Shown: in pieces, positions 17,222-25,550 of the stretch
How the letters are laid out: the number at the start of each line of letters is the position of its first letter
Position numbering within the stretch: the first letter of the stretch is position 1
Assembly (NCBI RefSeq): GCF_023746555.1
Contig: NZ_CP098755.1
Coordinates: 2,739,001-2,803,000 of the forward strand
Reading direction: 5' to 3'
Length of the DNA: 64,000 nucleotides
From: Brevibacillus ruminantium
Lineage (GTDB): Bacteria > Bacillota > Bacilli > Brevibacillales > Brevibacillaceae
The notes under the pieces: generated by a model
What the model was told of the DNA's origin: nothing
The model's database searches: none
What the model saw: only the letters and a program-made list of their open reading frames with translations
Position numbers and translations under genes: made by a program

Positions 17222-18136
17222 TTGCAGGTTAGACGAGCGATTGATGAATTTTTGAGTTACATGCAGGTTGAGCGGAATGTATCCGTCAACACGATTCGCA
17301 GCTACGCGTACGATTTACACGTATTTGAGGCATTCTTACAGAAAGTTCACGGAATAACTGAGCTGCAGCACGTGTATAATTCGACGTTTCGGCGTTTCGT
17401 ACAAGACCAGGTCATTGAGCATCAGACAAGGCCAAGAACGCTGCAAAGGCGTATTTCTTGCTTAAAATCCTTTTGTCGCTTTTGTGCAAAGGAAAATTGG
17501 ATCACCTATGAGTTTATGGTGGGCATTCAAGCACCGAAAACAGATAAAAAACTGTCAGTTTATATGAAGTTAATCGAGTTACAACAGCTTTTTCGATTTC
17601 TCGAATCTGACCAACGAAAGTTTGCGTTACGTAACCATGTCATGTTCAAGCTATTAGCGACAACCGGCATGCGCCGACAAGAATTAGTTGATTTGACTTG
17701 GGAACAAATTGATCTGGAATGGAATACTGTAAGGATCTACGGGAAAGGTAACAAGGAACGAGTCCTCCCTCTCCATCCGATGGTGCTACCATTGATCCAG
17801 AGGTATCGTGAGCAGGTGGAACCTTATCGGTTGCACCCAAAAGAACCGGTTTTTACGAATTATCTTGGCGAAATATTAGACCCGCGGGGACTACATCGTA
17901 TCTTTAAATTAACCCTTGCGCATGCAGGTTTACCACCACATCGTTTTACGCTGCATCATCTGCGACATACGTTTGCGACGTTGCTGCTACGTTCCCAGGA
18001 TGCTGCTTCCAAAGTGGATATCCGTACGTTACAGGAACTTCTTGGCCACGAAAGCTTAGCAACTACGTCTATCTACACCCATGTAGACCTCGAACAAAAG
18101 AAACAAGCAATTGAATCTCTGAGAGTTGACTTGTAA
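17222..18136 (+). CDS. Tyrosine recombinase/integrase (XerC/D-like)
   Basis: I chose the TTG at 17222 because AGGAGG (17206-17211) sits ten bases before it; an ATG at 17162 has no such site. The 304-residue protein has an N-terminal SAM-like DNA-binding domain (about 5-90) and a catalytic domain with the full set of active-site residues: Arg in TGMRRQE (about 151), Lys 175, H245-x-x-R248 in LHHLRHT, H276 in LLGHE and nucleophile Y285. It would cut and rejoin DNA. No excisionase, phage or transposon genes accompany it. Perfect 11-bp inverted repeats lie on both sides. Confidence 0.88.
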   Translation: MQVRRAIDEFLSYMQVERNVSVNTIRSYAYDLHVFEAFLQKVHGITELQHVYNSTFRRFVQDQVIEHQTRPRTLQRRISCLKSFCRFCAKENWITYEFMVGIQAPKTDKKLSVYMKLIELQQLFRFLESDQRKFALRNHVMFKLLATTGMRRQELVDLTWEQIDLEWNTVRIYGKGNKERVLPLHPMVLPLIQRYREQVEPYRLHPKEPVFTNYLGEILDPRGLHRIFKLTLAHAGLPPHRFTLHHLRHTFATLLLRSQDAASKVDIRTLQELLGHESLATTSIYTHVDLEQKKQAIESLRVDL

Positions 18137-18139
18137 AGG

Positions 18140-18190
18140 AAAAAACCTCTCCTCTAGATTGTGTTATACAAATAGAGTGGAGGTTTTTCA
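18140..18190 (+). terminator. Terminator after the recombinase gene
   Basis: AAAAACCTC-CTCTA pairs, with one mismatch, with TAGAG-GGAGGTTTTT around a loop of about 15 bases. Confidence 0.75.
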
Positions 18191-18197
18191 TTTTTAA

Positions 18198-18233
18198 TTT
18201 CAGTTCATAAAATTGCTATTTCATGAACTGAAA
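18198..18233. repeat. Perfect 11-bp inverted repeat downstream of the recombinase
   Basis: TTTCAGTTCAT (18198-18208) and ATGAACTGAAA (18223-18233) are perfect inverted copies with a 14-base spacer. The layout mirrors the 17086 repeat, though the arm sequence differs. Confidence 0.6.
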
Positions 18234-18239
18234 CGAAGA

Positions 18240-18565
18240 AACTATTTACATTTCTTTGTCTCAGGTATCGATTCTCCTAAAATCGCCGCTTGGTTGAGGT
18301 TTGTGATGGACGCTCCTTTTACCACAACCCTATCCATTGCCAATTTTTGTCCTTCATGATGTCACCAACTTGGATGTCATTTATCTGCCTCCTCTTCCTT
18401 GCCGAATCAACGCTTCTTTCGGAGCAAAGTCCATCAACGAGCGAATGGATTGGCACAATTTTTCGATCGAGTAGCGCTCTAAGACCTCATTAATGTCCAA
18501 CAGGATGACTCCCGTCGACCCCTCTCCCCCTTTCAACAATGACTACTGCCCCTAAGATGGCAAAC
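18240..18565 (-). pseudogene. Fragment of a heavy-metal P1B-type ATPase (CadA/ZntA-like)
   Basis: Pieces in changing frames on the minus strand match the membrane-to-actuator region of metal-exporting P-type ATPases. They include [32 protein letters not shown], then a DIQVGDIM-like segment and VVKGAS..NQAAILGESIP (TGES becomes LGES). Stops and frame changes interrupt it, and the phosphorylation domain is absent. It ends at the inverted repeat next to the recombinase. Confidence 0.75.
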
Positions 18566-18859
18566 TGGCCGCTGTTATTTTTGAACTATCGAACCCGTTT
18601 CTTTAATGAACGCAGATTTTTCATCTTCTTCACCGCGTCTTGCACCTTCTTCTCCATTCAGGCACACCAAGTACACCGTTCGGGATTTTCACATTAAAGA
18701 TAACTTCCATACTGGGCGTACCAATGGTGTTACGCATCGAATCCTTGACGGCAGAATTTAAACTTTTCTGTGAATCTTGAACAAACGGGAAACGATAGTT
18801 CAACGAACAGAAATAAAAAGAACTCTCCAGACACAGAGGGTTCTTACATTTTTACCCAT

Positions 18860-19185
18860 ATACTTTGCCCTTGGTGACATCTACGCTGGAATTGAATTAC
18901 CCCTTATTGTAGAGCGAACCCGTAGCGCCATCCGTCGATGCCCAGCTTGTCGGAATGTACCGCTCGTTCCCATCTGTAAAAGAAGCTTGAGATTGATGGT
19001 CCCGCCGGAAGCGGTGATCGTAACCGGCGAACCAACCGCAACGCTGGTTGGGTATACGCTTAGCATCCCTAATTTCGCCTGAGGTTCACTTTCAATGTTG
19101 ATCACTGTAATCGAAAATATTCCGCCAAATGCGACGAGTAATGATATCATGATGATCATGGCAGGTTTTTTTAATGATAGCTTCG
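18860..19185 (-). pseudogene. Frameshifted gene for an exported or membrane-anchored protein
   Basis: Reading leftwards, a basic start is followed by a membrane segment (LKKPAMIIMISLLVAFGGIF), a Gly/Ser/Thr-rich beta-type region (SVAVGSPVTITASGG) and then NLKLLLQMGTSG. The coding pattern continues only after a frame change, as TSWASTDGATGSLYNKG. No family was recognised with confidence. The frame change and lack of a following domain suggest a decayed gene. Confidence 0.4.
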
Positions 19186-19396
19186 TCAGTCACTTCACCT
19201 TCACCTCCTCCTCTGTTCCCACTCTCTTCCCCATTCCATACGGCCAGTGCTTCATGAACAATATAGAGATCCAATGTGAACATCGGATGTACAAAAAATG
19301 ACAAAAAGAAGGAGAACGCCATAACGGTGCGTACTCCATTGTGAACGGAAGATTTGTATGGACCCGATTCGTCAGGGCAAGTGATCTGTTGCCAGG

Positions 19397-19825
19397 TTAG
19401 TTTATAATCCCTTCCCTCGTAATTTCTAGCCGAATCTCAGGAGCAAAACGTACTTTTTGATAGTTGCTCCCCCAGTCTTCCTTCTGCTTCTCCCAAGTAT
19501 CTGGATGGAACACCATGAGTTGCCTGCCGATACCTAATCCGTCGAAGCGGGCTTCTTGCATTTTTCGCAGCGTTTTTTGTGCCAAATCAGCCATTTCTTT
19601 GGATAGATGCCGGTTTAATCGGGCAACCAATTTTTTATCACGCAAGCGATCTCTAGAAAATTCAATGACATTCACTGTCCATTTCAGTGCCAGCTTAACT
19701 GTAATTTGACCGTTCGGCTGAACCAACACTTTCATCTTTCGCCTTGATTTTTCTACATTAAAGGTTAAGTATTGGTAGAAGTATTGTTGAGCCTTTCCGG
19801 CAATTACTTTTTTGGTGATTTTCGC
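19397..19825 (-). pseudogene. C-terminal fragment of a Ger(x)C spore germination protein
   Basis: The last 70 residues fit the Ger(x)C family C-terminus: LSKEMADLAQKTLRKMQ, FDGLGIGRQL, then W-x-x-x-KEDWGSNYQKV and the final EIRLEITREGIIN. The open frame runs back to a TAG at 19826-19828 (about 140 codons), far short of the roughly 380 residues of a full lipoprotein subunit of a germinant receptor. No GerA or GerB partner genes are beside it, so this is a truncated remnant. Confidence 0.75.
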
Positions 19826-20318
19826 CTAGGGGGCGAAGCGCTGCAACAGGGTTGCCCCTTCCACTCCTGTCTTGTGCTGTCTTTCACCCAAGCTGTTTCT
19901 GGTCAACTCAAATCATATGGGGGGCTGTTCGACTTTAAACGTGGCCTCATCAACTTCAAATACGCCGCCTGCTCCTGCTTCCCGTTTGAAGGAAGTAGCG
20001 TAAGGAAAACACATTTCTATATTGATTCGGGTCAGGGGCGATTGCCCCTAAAATTCCCAAAACCATACCAAAATAGCCTGTGCCAAGCTTGTACAACCCA
20101 TTTTATGTTGGACTAGTGACTAAGCATCTATGATACCAGTTAGCCATCCCGCCATAGAATAAACCATGAGTCCAGGATGTACCTGCTATCTGTGATAACA
20201 ATCAACAATGATTTGCTGTGGCTCTATTATCGCATCGGATTCCTTTTGAAACAAAGTATAACTTTGAACTATCGTTTATAAATGATCTAGGTAGCTGTTC
20301 TGCTTCAAAGGCAGACCT
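19826..20318. other. Gap with degenerate coding traces
   Basis: Frames broken by stops are seen on the minus strand, including YKLGTGYFGMVLGILGAIAP (about 20040-20100) and FKREAGAGGVFEVDEATFKV. They look like gene debris but could not be assigned. No RNA gene or repeat was recognised. Confidence 0.3.
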
Positions 20319-21200
20319 CTATAGATCCTTCTCAAATGGTGCCACGCCTGCCATGCGCTCGCCAGCAAAGCAATAGCGGGCTTGGCTGAGGTTTGTAATC
20401 ACACCGGAAAAAGGAGCAATGACAGGATGACCTTCGAATGTGCCAAGCAAATGGCCTTTGTCGCAACGAGCGCCTGCTGTTGCAAGAGGCAAAAACAGTC
20501 CTGGATGAGGAGCCAATAGCGTGTTTATCCTTCCATAAAAGGTGACTTGTGATTGATGTAATTCTCCCTCAAGAACGCCTAGTCGGATTAAGTACCTGTT
20601 CAATGCCTCACAGCATTCTTCTGCAGCCTTAGCATTGATCACCCCGCCTGGTTGTCCGCCCGGCAGTTCAATGATCAATGCCTTTTGTCCCGTATGGCAG
20701 GATTCTACAAACAACTGTCCTGCCTGGCCGCCAGACTGAATGACAACCGGAATTCCTAACGCCTCAGCCAGTTCCTTCATCTCAGGATACTGCTCATAGA
20801 GAGCAAGCGTATAGGTGGACCCATCAACGCCACAGCAGTGAATATCGACGAGGAACTCTACATCACGAGTCTCCTTCCATAACCGATCAGCCAATTGCAT
20901 GGTAGGACTGCCCTCAGCATTGCCTGGAAAAAAACGATTCATGTCCAGATGATCAAAGGGAGAACAGCGGGTCCGACTGCGATAAGAGGCAGGGTTACAA
21001 ATCGGAATTACCTTAATCCGCCCAGATACCTTTTGACTTCCAAGCAGCTTGATTAATAAGTTGGCGGTATGAATAGCTGTCTGTTCATCGCCATGTACCC
21101 CAGCCGTAATGGCGATGCTTGGCCCCTGACCGTCCCCGAATTCGTGGATTGAAAAACTAGTGACACTTGTCGGTTCAAAAATAACCTCGCGAATGTTCAT
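20319..21200 (-). CDS. Succinylglutamate desuccinylase/aspartoacylase-family zinc amidohydrolase
   Basis: The 293-residue protein has the M14-like AstE/AspA fold markers. GVHGDE supplies zinc ligands H36 and E39, DIHC supplies H121, HLDMNRFFPG is the substrate-binding loop, and the general base E178 lies in IIELPGG. Family members hydrolyse N-acyl amino acids or related amides. The substrate is unknown here, but its place in a cluster with an isoaspartyl dipeptidase suggests acyl-amino acids or modified dipeptides. A good AGGAGGGAG site precedes the ATG. A sigma-54-type promoter lies 48 bases upstream. Confidence 0.82.
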   Translation of the reverse strand: MNIREVIFEPTSVTSFSIHEFGDGQGPSIAITAGVHGDEQTAIHTANLLIKLLGSQKVSGRIKVIPICNPASYRSRTRCSPFDHLDMNRFFPGNAEGSPTMQLADRLWKETRDVEFLVDIHCCGVDGSTYTLALYEQYPEMKELAEALGIPVVIQSGGQAGQLFVESCHTGQKALIIELPGGQPGGVINAKAAEECCEALNRYLIRLGVLEGELHQSQVTFYGRINTLLAPHPGLFLPLATAGARCDKGHLLGTFEGHPVIAPFSGVITNLSQARYCFAGERMAGVAPFEKDL

Positions 21201-21247
21201 AGATTACTCCCTCCTAGAAATGAATTGTGTTACGACAATATTGATGA

Positions 21248-21265
21248 TTGCATTTTCCATACCAA
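21248..21265 (-). promoter_or_regulatory. Sigma-54-type (-24/-12) promoter for the aspartoacylase-like gene
   Basis: On the minus strand the sequence is TTGGTATGGAAAATGCAA, with GG and GC exactly ten bases apart as the -24/-12 class requires. It differs from consensus TGGCAC-N5-TTGC at three positions. Some 137 bases upstream a palindrome CGATTA-GA-TAATCG (21402-21415) could be an enhancer site. Confidence 0.65.
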
Positions 21266-21468
21266 TGCCATGTGTCTATATTTAATCGCTTCCTAGTCCT
21301 CTCTGGTTGTTGCAGGGGACACTGATTCACCCGTTACAGATAAATAGGGGCGTCATTTTCTACACACATGATTCATCTCATCTCAGGATCGCCGTATATT
21401 CCGATTAGATAATCGTTGGCATAAAATTTACTGATATGATTTTGTGATTAGATGATAGAAGAATGGAA

Positions 21469-23559
21469 TTACGTTTCGACGAGAGCTCGATCCTTATCCA
21501 TTAAGTAAGATAGAAACTCGACCCCCTTATCGGAAAGGGAGCTGCCTTTTCTCCCACGGCTGACTTTTATTAATTGGTCTTGGTTTAACAGCTTCATACG
21601 ATAGCGAAGCTGTTCTTCCGTAATGTTCCAGCCCTCCCCTTGTAAGGAGCGGATAATGTAATTTCTGCCTACTGTAATCTTAGCATTATGAATAATCTGC
21701 AAGATAACCCTGATCTCTTCCAGAAAACCTTTTCTCTCATAAGATTGCTTGATTGCTTCAAAAATGAGTGTCCTTGTTTCACCTGATTCTTCCACGATTC
21801 TTTTGCTGCGTTTGAACAAGAGATCTTGTGGATAGACCACCTTGTCAACGACATGAGCCAAATATTCGATGATATTTTCCAGTTCTCTGATATTCCCGGG
21901 CCAATGATATAGTTCCATCTCCTTCCTCGCTTCTTCGGAAAAGACAAAAGATGGTCGTTGCAAGCGGTTGCAAATTTTTTTGATAAAGACGTTGGTGAGC
22001 AAGTAAACATCTTCCTTGCGATCACGTAAAGGGGGAATAAAAATCGGCAGGATATTCAGTCGATAATACAGGTCTGCTCGAAAACTCCCCTCCTCAATCA
22101 TGCATTCCAAATCTTTGTTTGTCGCTGCAATAACGCGGATGTCGATCGGAATGACGTGATTTCCCCCTACCTTCATGATTTCTCTTTCCTGGAGTACTCG
22201 CAGTAATCGGTTCTGAATGGAATGAGAGACATCTCCAATTTCATCCAAGAAAATTGTACCATTATGAGCCTGTTCAAACAGTCCGATGTGTCCGCCCTTT
22301 TTTGCGCCCGTAAATGCTCCTTCTTCATATCCGAAAAGTTCACTTTCTAATAAAGTCTCAGAAATCGCGGCAAAATTCGCACCTACAAAGGGACCACTTT
22401 GACGTGGAGAACCGTTGTGAATCGCTTGGGCTAACAATTCTTTACCCGTTCCGGTCTCTCCTAGCAAAAGAACTGTAGAATTGCTTCGTGCAATTTTTTT
22501 AGCAATGTCGGTTACCTTTTGGAAAGAAGTGCTTATACCCGAAAGATCGTTAAACGTATATTTGGCAATGAGTCCTTTATTCAACATTTTTCTTCGATAA
22601 TCATGCTCTAACTTGTTAATTTCTGAAGCTTTACGAAACAAGATCAAATAGCCCATGTTTTTTCCTTCTATGATAATGTGTGTCTTTCGAAAAAAGTAAG
22701 TCTGGTTATCCCAATGCACAATTTCTTCCTTTTCATAAGGTACTTCATGAATGATTTGATAAAAATGGGAAGGAATGCTGTTTGCTGTCCTATGATTTAA
22801 TAGATCTTTGCCCTGCAGATGCAAGAGTTGTAGAGCCTTATGATTCGTAAGGCGAATGACATCTTCGTCATCAATAGCTAACACAGCATCTTCAATTCGA
22901 TCAACGATGGTCTCCAGATGTTTGCGAAGAAGATTGGCTTTTTGAACTTCATCTCTAAGTTGTTCAGTTATATAGACGATTGATTGAAGATAGCGTGCTG
23001 TCAATTTTCGAGAGTCACGTCCCTCATGCTTAAAATGGGCGTATATTTCAATCCATGTTGATAAGTCAATCACTCGTGAGCCAATGTCAATAACTTTTTG
23101 GATAGAAGGCGGGACGAACTTTGATTCACCGGGTGTGATAGCAATTTGAATGTCTTCCGAATACGTTCCGCCCGGGTAATAGGGATAAAAGTCAAGGTCA
23201 ATTCCTGAAGATTTCAAGAGGGAGACCGTTTCATTAGCCCTTTTTTGCAGGTCGCTTACAAGCAGCACCTTTATTCCACGTGGTATATCCAACATGTTAC
23301 GTATGTTCTTGTAGTTAACCGTTCGTTTAGCTATAATATACTTCTGCTTTTGAGGCAAATACGCTTCGATTGTCGGAAGAATAAACTTACTAGAAAGAAC
23401 AACCAGGGAATCTTCACTTATGGGATTATAGGCAAGCTGATTTACTGTGCGCCCCTCAAGATGAAAATCTTCTGATACCCCTAGTTCATGGCCTTGATTA
23501 ATGAATAGTTCGAGCGATTGCTCAAGTTTCGAGATAAAGATGACTGTTTTCTTTTCCAT
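21469..23559 (-). CDS. Sigma-54-dependent enhancer-binding transcriptional regulator
   Basis: The ATG at 23559 has a GAGGAG site. The 696-residue protein has an N-terminal receptor-like region (1-180, two alpha/beta lobes, weakly PrpR_N-like) and a linker helix. A PAS-like domain (about 215-310) and an AAA+ domain follow, with Walker A GETGTGKE (367-374), the sigma-54-contacting GAFTGA (414-419), Walker B TIFLDE and arginine fingers in RADLYYRL. The C-terminus (about 610-690) reads as a winged helix rather than the usual short Fis helix-turn-helix. It lies 99 bases after iadA on the same strand and is the obvious activator of the surrounding sigma-54-type promoters. Confidence 0.92.
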   Translation of the reverse strand: MEKKTVIFISKLEQSLELFINQGHELGVSEDFHLEGRTVNQLAYNPISEDSLVVLSSKFILPTIEAYLPQKQKYIIAKRTVNYKNIRNMLDIPRGIKVLLVSDLQKRANETVSLLKSSGIDLDFYPYYPGGTYSEDIQIAITPGESKFVPPSIQKVIDIGSRVIDLSTWIEIYAHFKHEGRDSRKLTARYLQSIVYITEQLRDEVQKANLLRKHLETIVDRIEDAVLAIDDEDVIRLTNHKALQLLHLQGKDLLNHRTANSIPSHFYQIIHEVPYEKEEIVHWDNQTYFFRKTHIIIEGKNMGYLILFRKASEINKLEHDYRRKMLNKGLIAKYTFNDLSGISTSFQKVTDIAKKIARSNSTVLLLGETGTGKELLAQAIHNGSPRQSGPFVGANFAAISETLLESELFGYEEGAFTGAKKGGHIGLFEQAHNGTIFLDEIGDVSHSIQNRLLRVLQEREIMKVGGNHVIPIDIRVIAATNKDLECMIEEGSFRADLYYRLNILPIFIPPLRDRKEDVYLLTNVFIKKICNRLQRPSFVFSEEARKEMELYHWPGNIRELENIIEYLAHVVDKVVYPQDLLFKRSKRIVEESGETRTLIFEAIKQSYERKGFLEEIRVILQIIHNAKITVGRNYIIRSLQGEGWNITEEQLRYRMKLLNQDQLIKVSRGRKGSSLSDKGVEFLSYLMDKDRALVET

Positions 23560-23658
23560 ACTGAGCTCCTCTTTTCGAATATATAAAGAAAAGGGTACAC
23601 GTTGCACCCTTTTCTTCAAAAAATTCGTTATTCCCCAAATTGGCCTCTTTCTGATGTA

Positions 23659-24825
23659 TTAATCTTCAAAGGTACCCTTGACCATTACTTCTCCATGTTC
23701 CATCATTTTTTTCCCCATGGCATATACCGTATCGATGTTCAATTCTTTGTTCAGGATTAACAGATCACCGTCGCTTCCAGCTTGGAGCTTCCCCTTCTCA
23801 GGAAAAATATCTAAAACCTTGGCTACATTTACCGTCAGAAATTTCAAGGCTACACTAAGATCTGCTCCCTCTTCCTGTACCAGGTTTTTCAGGAACAAGT
23901 GCGAGGCATTTAAGTTCCCAACACCCATGCCGACAATTTTACCTGTACTGTCGTATTTAGGAATGCTCCCGTTTCCATCGGAGCTGACCGTAATTGATTC
24001 GATTGGCAACCCTTCCTTGATGCACTCCATCACAGCTTTGCTAGGCTTTAGATCATTCGTGGAAGTAAATTCGGAATACGTCGTTATATCGATTCGCCCA
24101 CCCAACCTAACAAATTGCTTCGCTTGTTCGAAAAGCTCTCTTGTTCTAGTCACATGGGTAGGAACAAATTGCGTAATAGGTATGTTTGTATTTTCAACAA
24201 TGTCTAAAATCATGTTTAACTGATCTTTTCCTCGTCCTATATGAACATGCACCATACCTGGTTTATCGCTTAACATCCCTGCAACTCTTGCCTGGGAGGC
24301 CAATCTAGTGAGCTCTTCTCCAGTGCAATGCGAAGAACGATGGTCAGAAATGGCAACCTTGACCCCTATCACTTTATCGATAAATAAAATATCTCGATCG
24401 ACACTGCCGGTAATTGTCGTGCTTGGAATCGTATACGAACCTGTATGCATAAATGTAGTAAGTCCTTCTTTTTCTAACCCTTTTGATTTTGCATATAACG
24501 ATTCTATATGTCTTGCAAATCCGTCAGTTCCCAATAGTCCTACAACAGTGGTAACCCCTGCTTCGATAATTTTCGATAACGCGAGTTCTGGAGTACGACT
24601 GTTGAAACCAGTTTCCCCTCCTCCACCAATGAGATGAACGTGCTGATCGATAAACCCTGGAACCACCAGTTTTCCAGTCGCATCGATAACTTCAATAGCC
24701 GAAAAAATGCTACAGCTTCCAATCTCTTTTTTCACTTCGGCGATTTTGTTACCGATAATCAGGATATCCTGTTCTCCCATGTACTCCGGCGAATATACGG
24801 TACCATTTTTTATTAATGTAACCAT
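23659..24825 (-). CDS. iadA: Isoaspartyl dipeptidase (beta-aspartyl-peptidase)
   Basis: The enzyme hydrolyses beta-aspartyl dipeptides, which arise from aged proteins. All zinc-site residues of the amidohydrolase fold are visible: H62 and H64 in DQHVHLIGGGGE, E71, carbamylated K156 in GVKVAISDHRSS, H195 in VHVHIG, H224 in PTHV and D283 in SSDGNG. The length of 388 matches the family. The ATG has an AAAGGGGG site. A sigma-54-type promoter lies about 217 bases upstream, and the regulator gene follows on the same strand, so the activator is probably co-expressed with iadA. Confidence 0.95.
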   Translation of the reverse strand: MVTLIKNGTVYSPEYMGEQDILIIGNKIAEVKKEIGSCSIFSAIEVIDATGKLVVPGFIDQHVHLIGGGGETGFNSRTPELALSKIIEAGVTTVVGLLGTDGFARHIESLYAKSKGLEKEGLTTFMHTGSYTIPSTTITGSVDRDILFIDKVIGVKVAISDHRSSHCTGEELTRLASQARVAGMLSDKPGMVHVHIGRGKDQLNMILDIVENTNIPITQFVPTHVTRTRELFEQAKQFVRLGGRIDITTYSEFTSTNDLKPSKAVMECIKEGLPIESITVSSDGNGSIPKYDSTGKIVGMGVGNLNASHLFLKNLVQEEGADLSVALKFLTVNVAKVLDIFPEKGKLQAGSDGDLLILNKELNIDTVYAMGKKMMEHGEVMVKGTFED

Positions 24826-25041
24826 ACCTTAGTCCCCCTTTATTCTGTAAGTTTATTATTGTTCGTTCAACTTCTCCATCACATTGTCAATGAGCCCAAT
24901 GGCTTGCTGTTAAAGATCTCGCACTTCATTTTCTACCTCCCTCCTTGCTACCTTCCTTGACGGTGATGGCTTTACGGAATACTCTCGGTTAATTGTTTTA
25001 CCCTTCATTCGATATGTAAATCATTGTCGAGCCTTTTATAC

Positions 25042-25058
25042 AGCAAATTTCATACCAA
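25042..25058 (-). promoter_or_regulatory. Sigma-54-type promoter for iadA and the regulator
   Basis: The minus strand reads TTGGTATGAAATTTGCT. GG and GC are ten bases apart and the -12 element TTGCT is perfect; the -24 element has two differences from TGGCAC. It faces away from the promoter at 25466, so the 400 bases between them could hold shared enhancer sites. Confidence 0.72.
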
Positions 25059-25081
25059 TATTGCATAAAAAGGGAGATAAG

Positions 25082-25148
25082 CATCGTCTCTTCAAATAAC
25101 AGTGAGTCCCCTATTGATCAAAACCATTTGATAACGAGTCAGACGATG
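25082..25148. promoter_or_regulatory. Inverted CATCGTCT/AGACGATG pair, possible enhancer site
   Basis: CATCGTCT (25082-25089) and AGACGATG (25141-25148) are inverted copies in the gap between the divergent sigma-54-type promoters. The core ATCGTCT recurs at 36834-36840 beside the transporter promoter. This is a by-eye match; an activator binding role is a guess. Nothing else was recognised in 24826-25465. Confidence 0.3.
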
Positions 25149-25465
25149 ATTTGGGGATATTTTCCGCACAATATTAATGCCGTTACCTGGATCTGTAAAA
25201 CAGCAATATTTTCAGGGAACCTATTTCCCAATTCCGGGTTTTATTGGTGACTACTCCTATCACAGCAGCTCCCCAAACAAAGACTGGCTTCGTCCAACCT
25301 TTTATTTACACTCTCATTCTGTAAACTGACAGCGAGGATATTTATGATGAATAGGCTATAGTTAATTCAAAGATAGCAATAAATAGAGTCCCCTTTTACA
25401 GTAAAATCGCCGCTACTTTTAGCCGCTTTCCTTTGTTCACCGTCTTCCGATCAAACGCCCGCAAT

Positions 25466-25482
25466 TGGAACAAAAATTGCAT
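25466..25482 (+). promoter_or_regulatory. Sigma-54-type promoter for the S9 peptidase gene
   Basis: The plus strand reads TTGGAACAAAAATTGCA. GG and GC are ten bases apart and only one position differs from TGGCAC-N5-TTGC. It lies about 70 bases before the gene start. Confidence 0.8.
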
Positions 25483-25550
25483 AGCATGAGAGGTGTAATA
25501 CTTTTAATATAGTCCTGCTTTAAAAAAATGCCTTGAAGGAGCGATATCAA

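Noticed and set aside
23678-24223. 181-codon plus-strand frame
   Set aside because: It lies entirely antisense to iadA, whose zinc-site residues are all intact.
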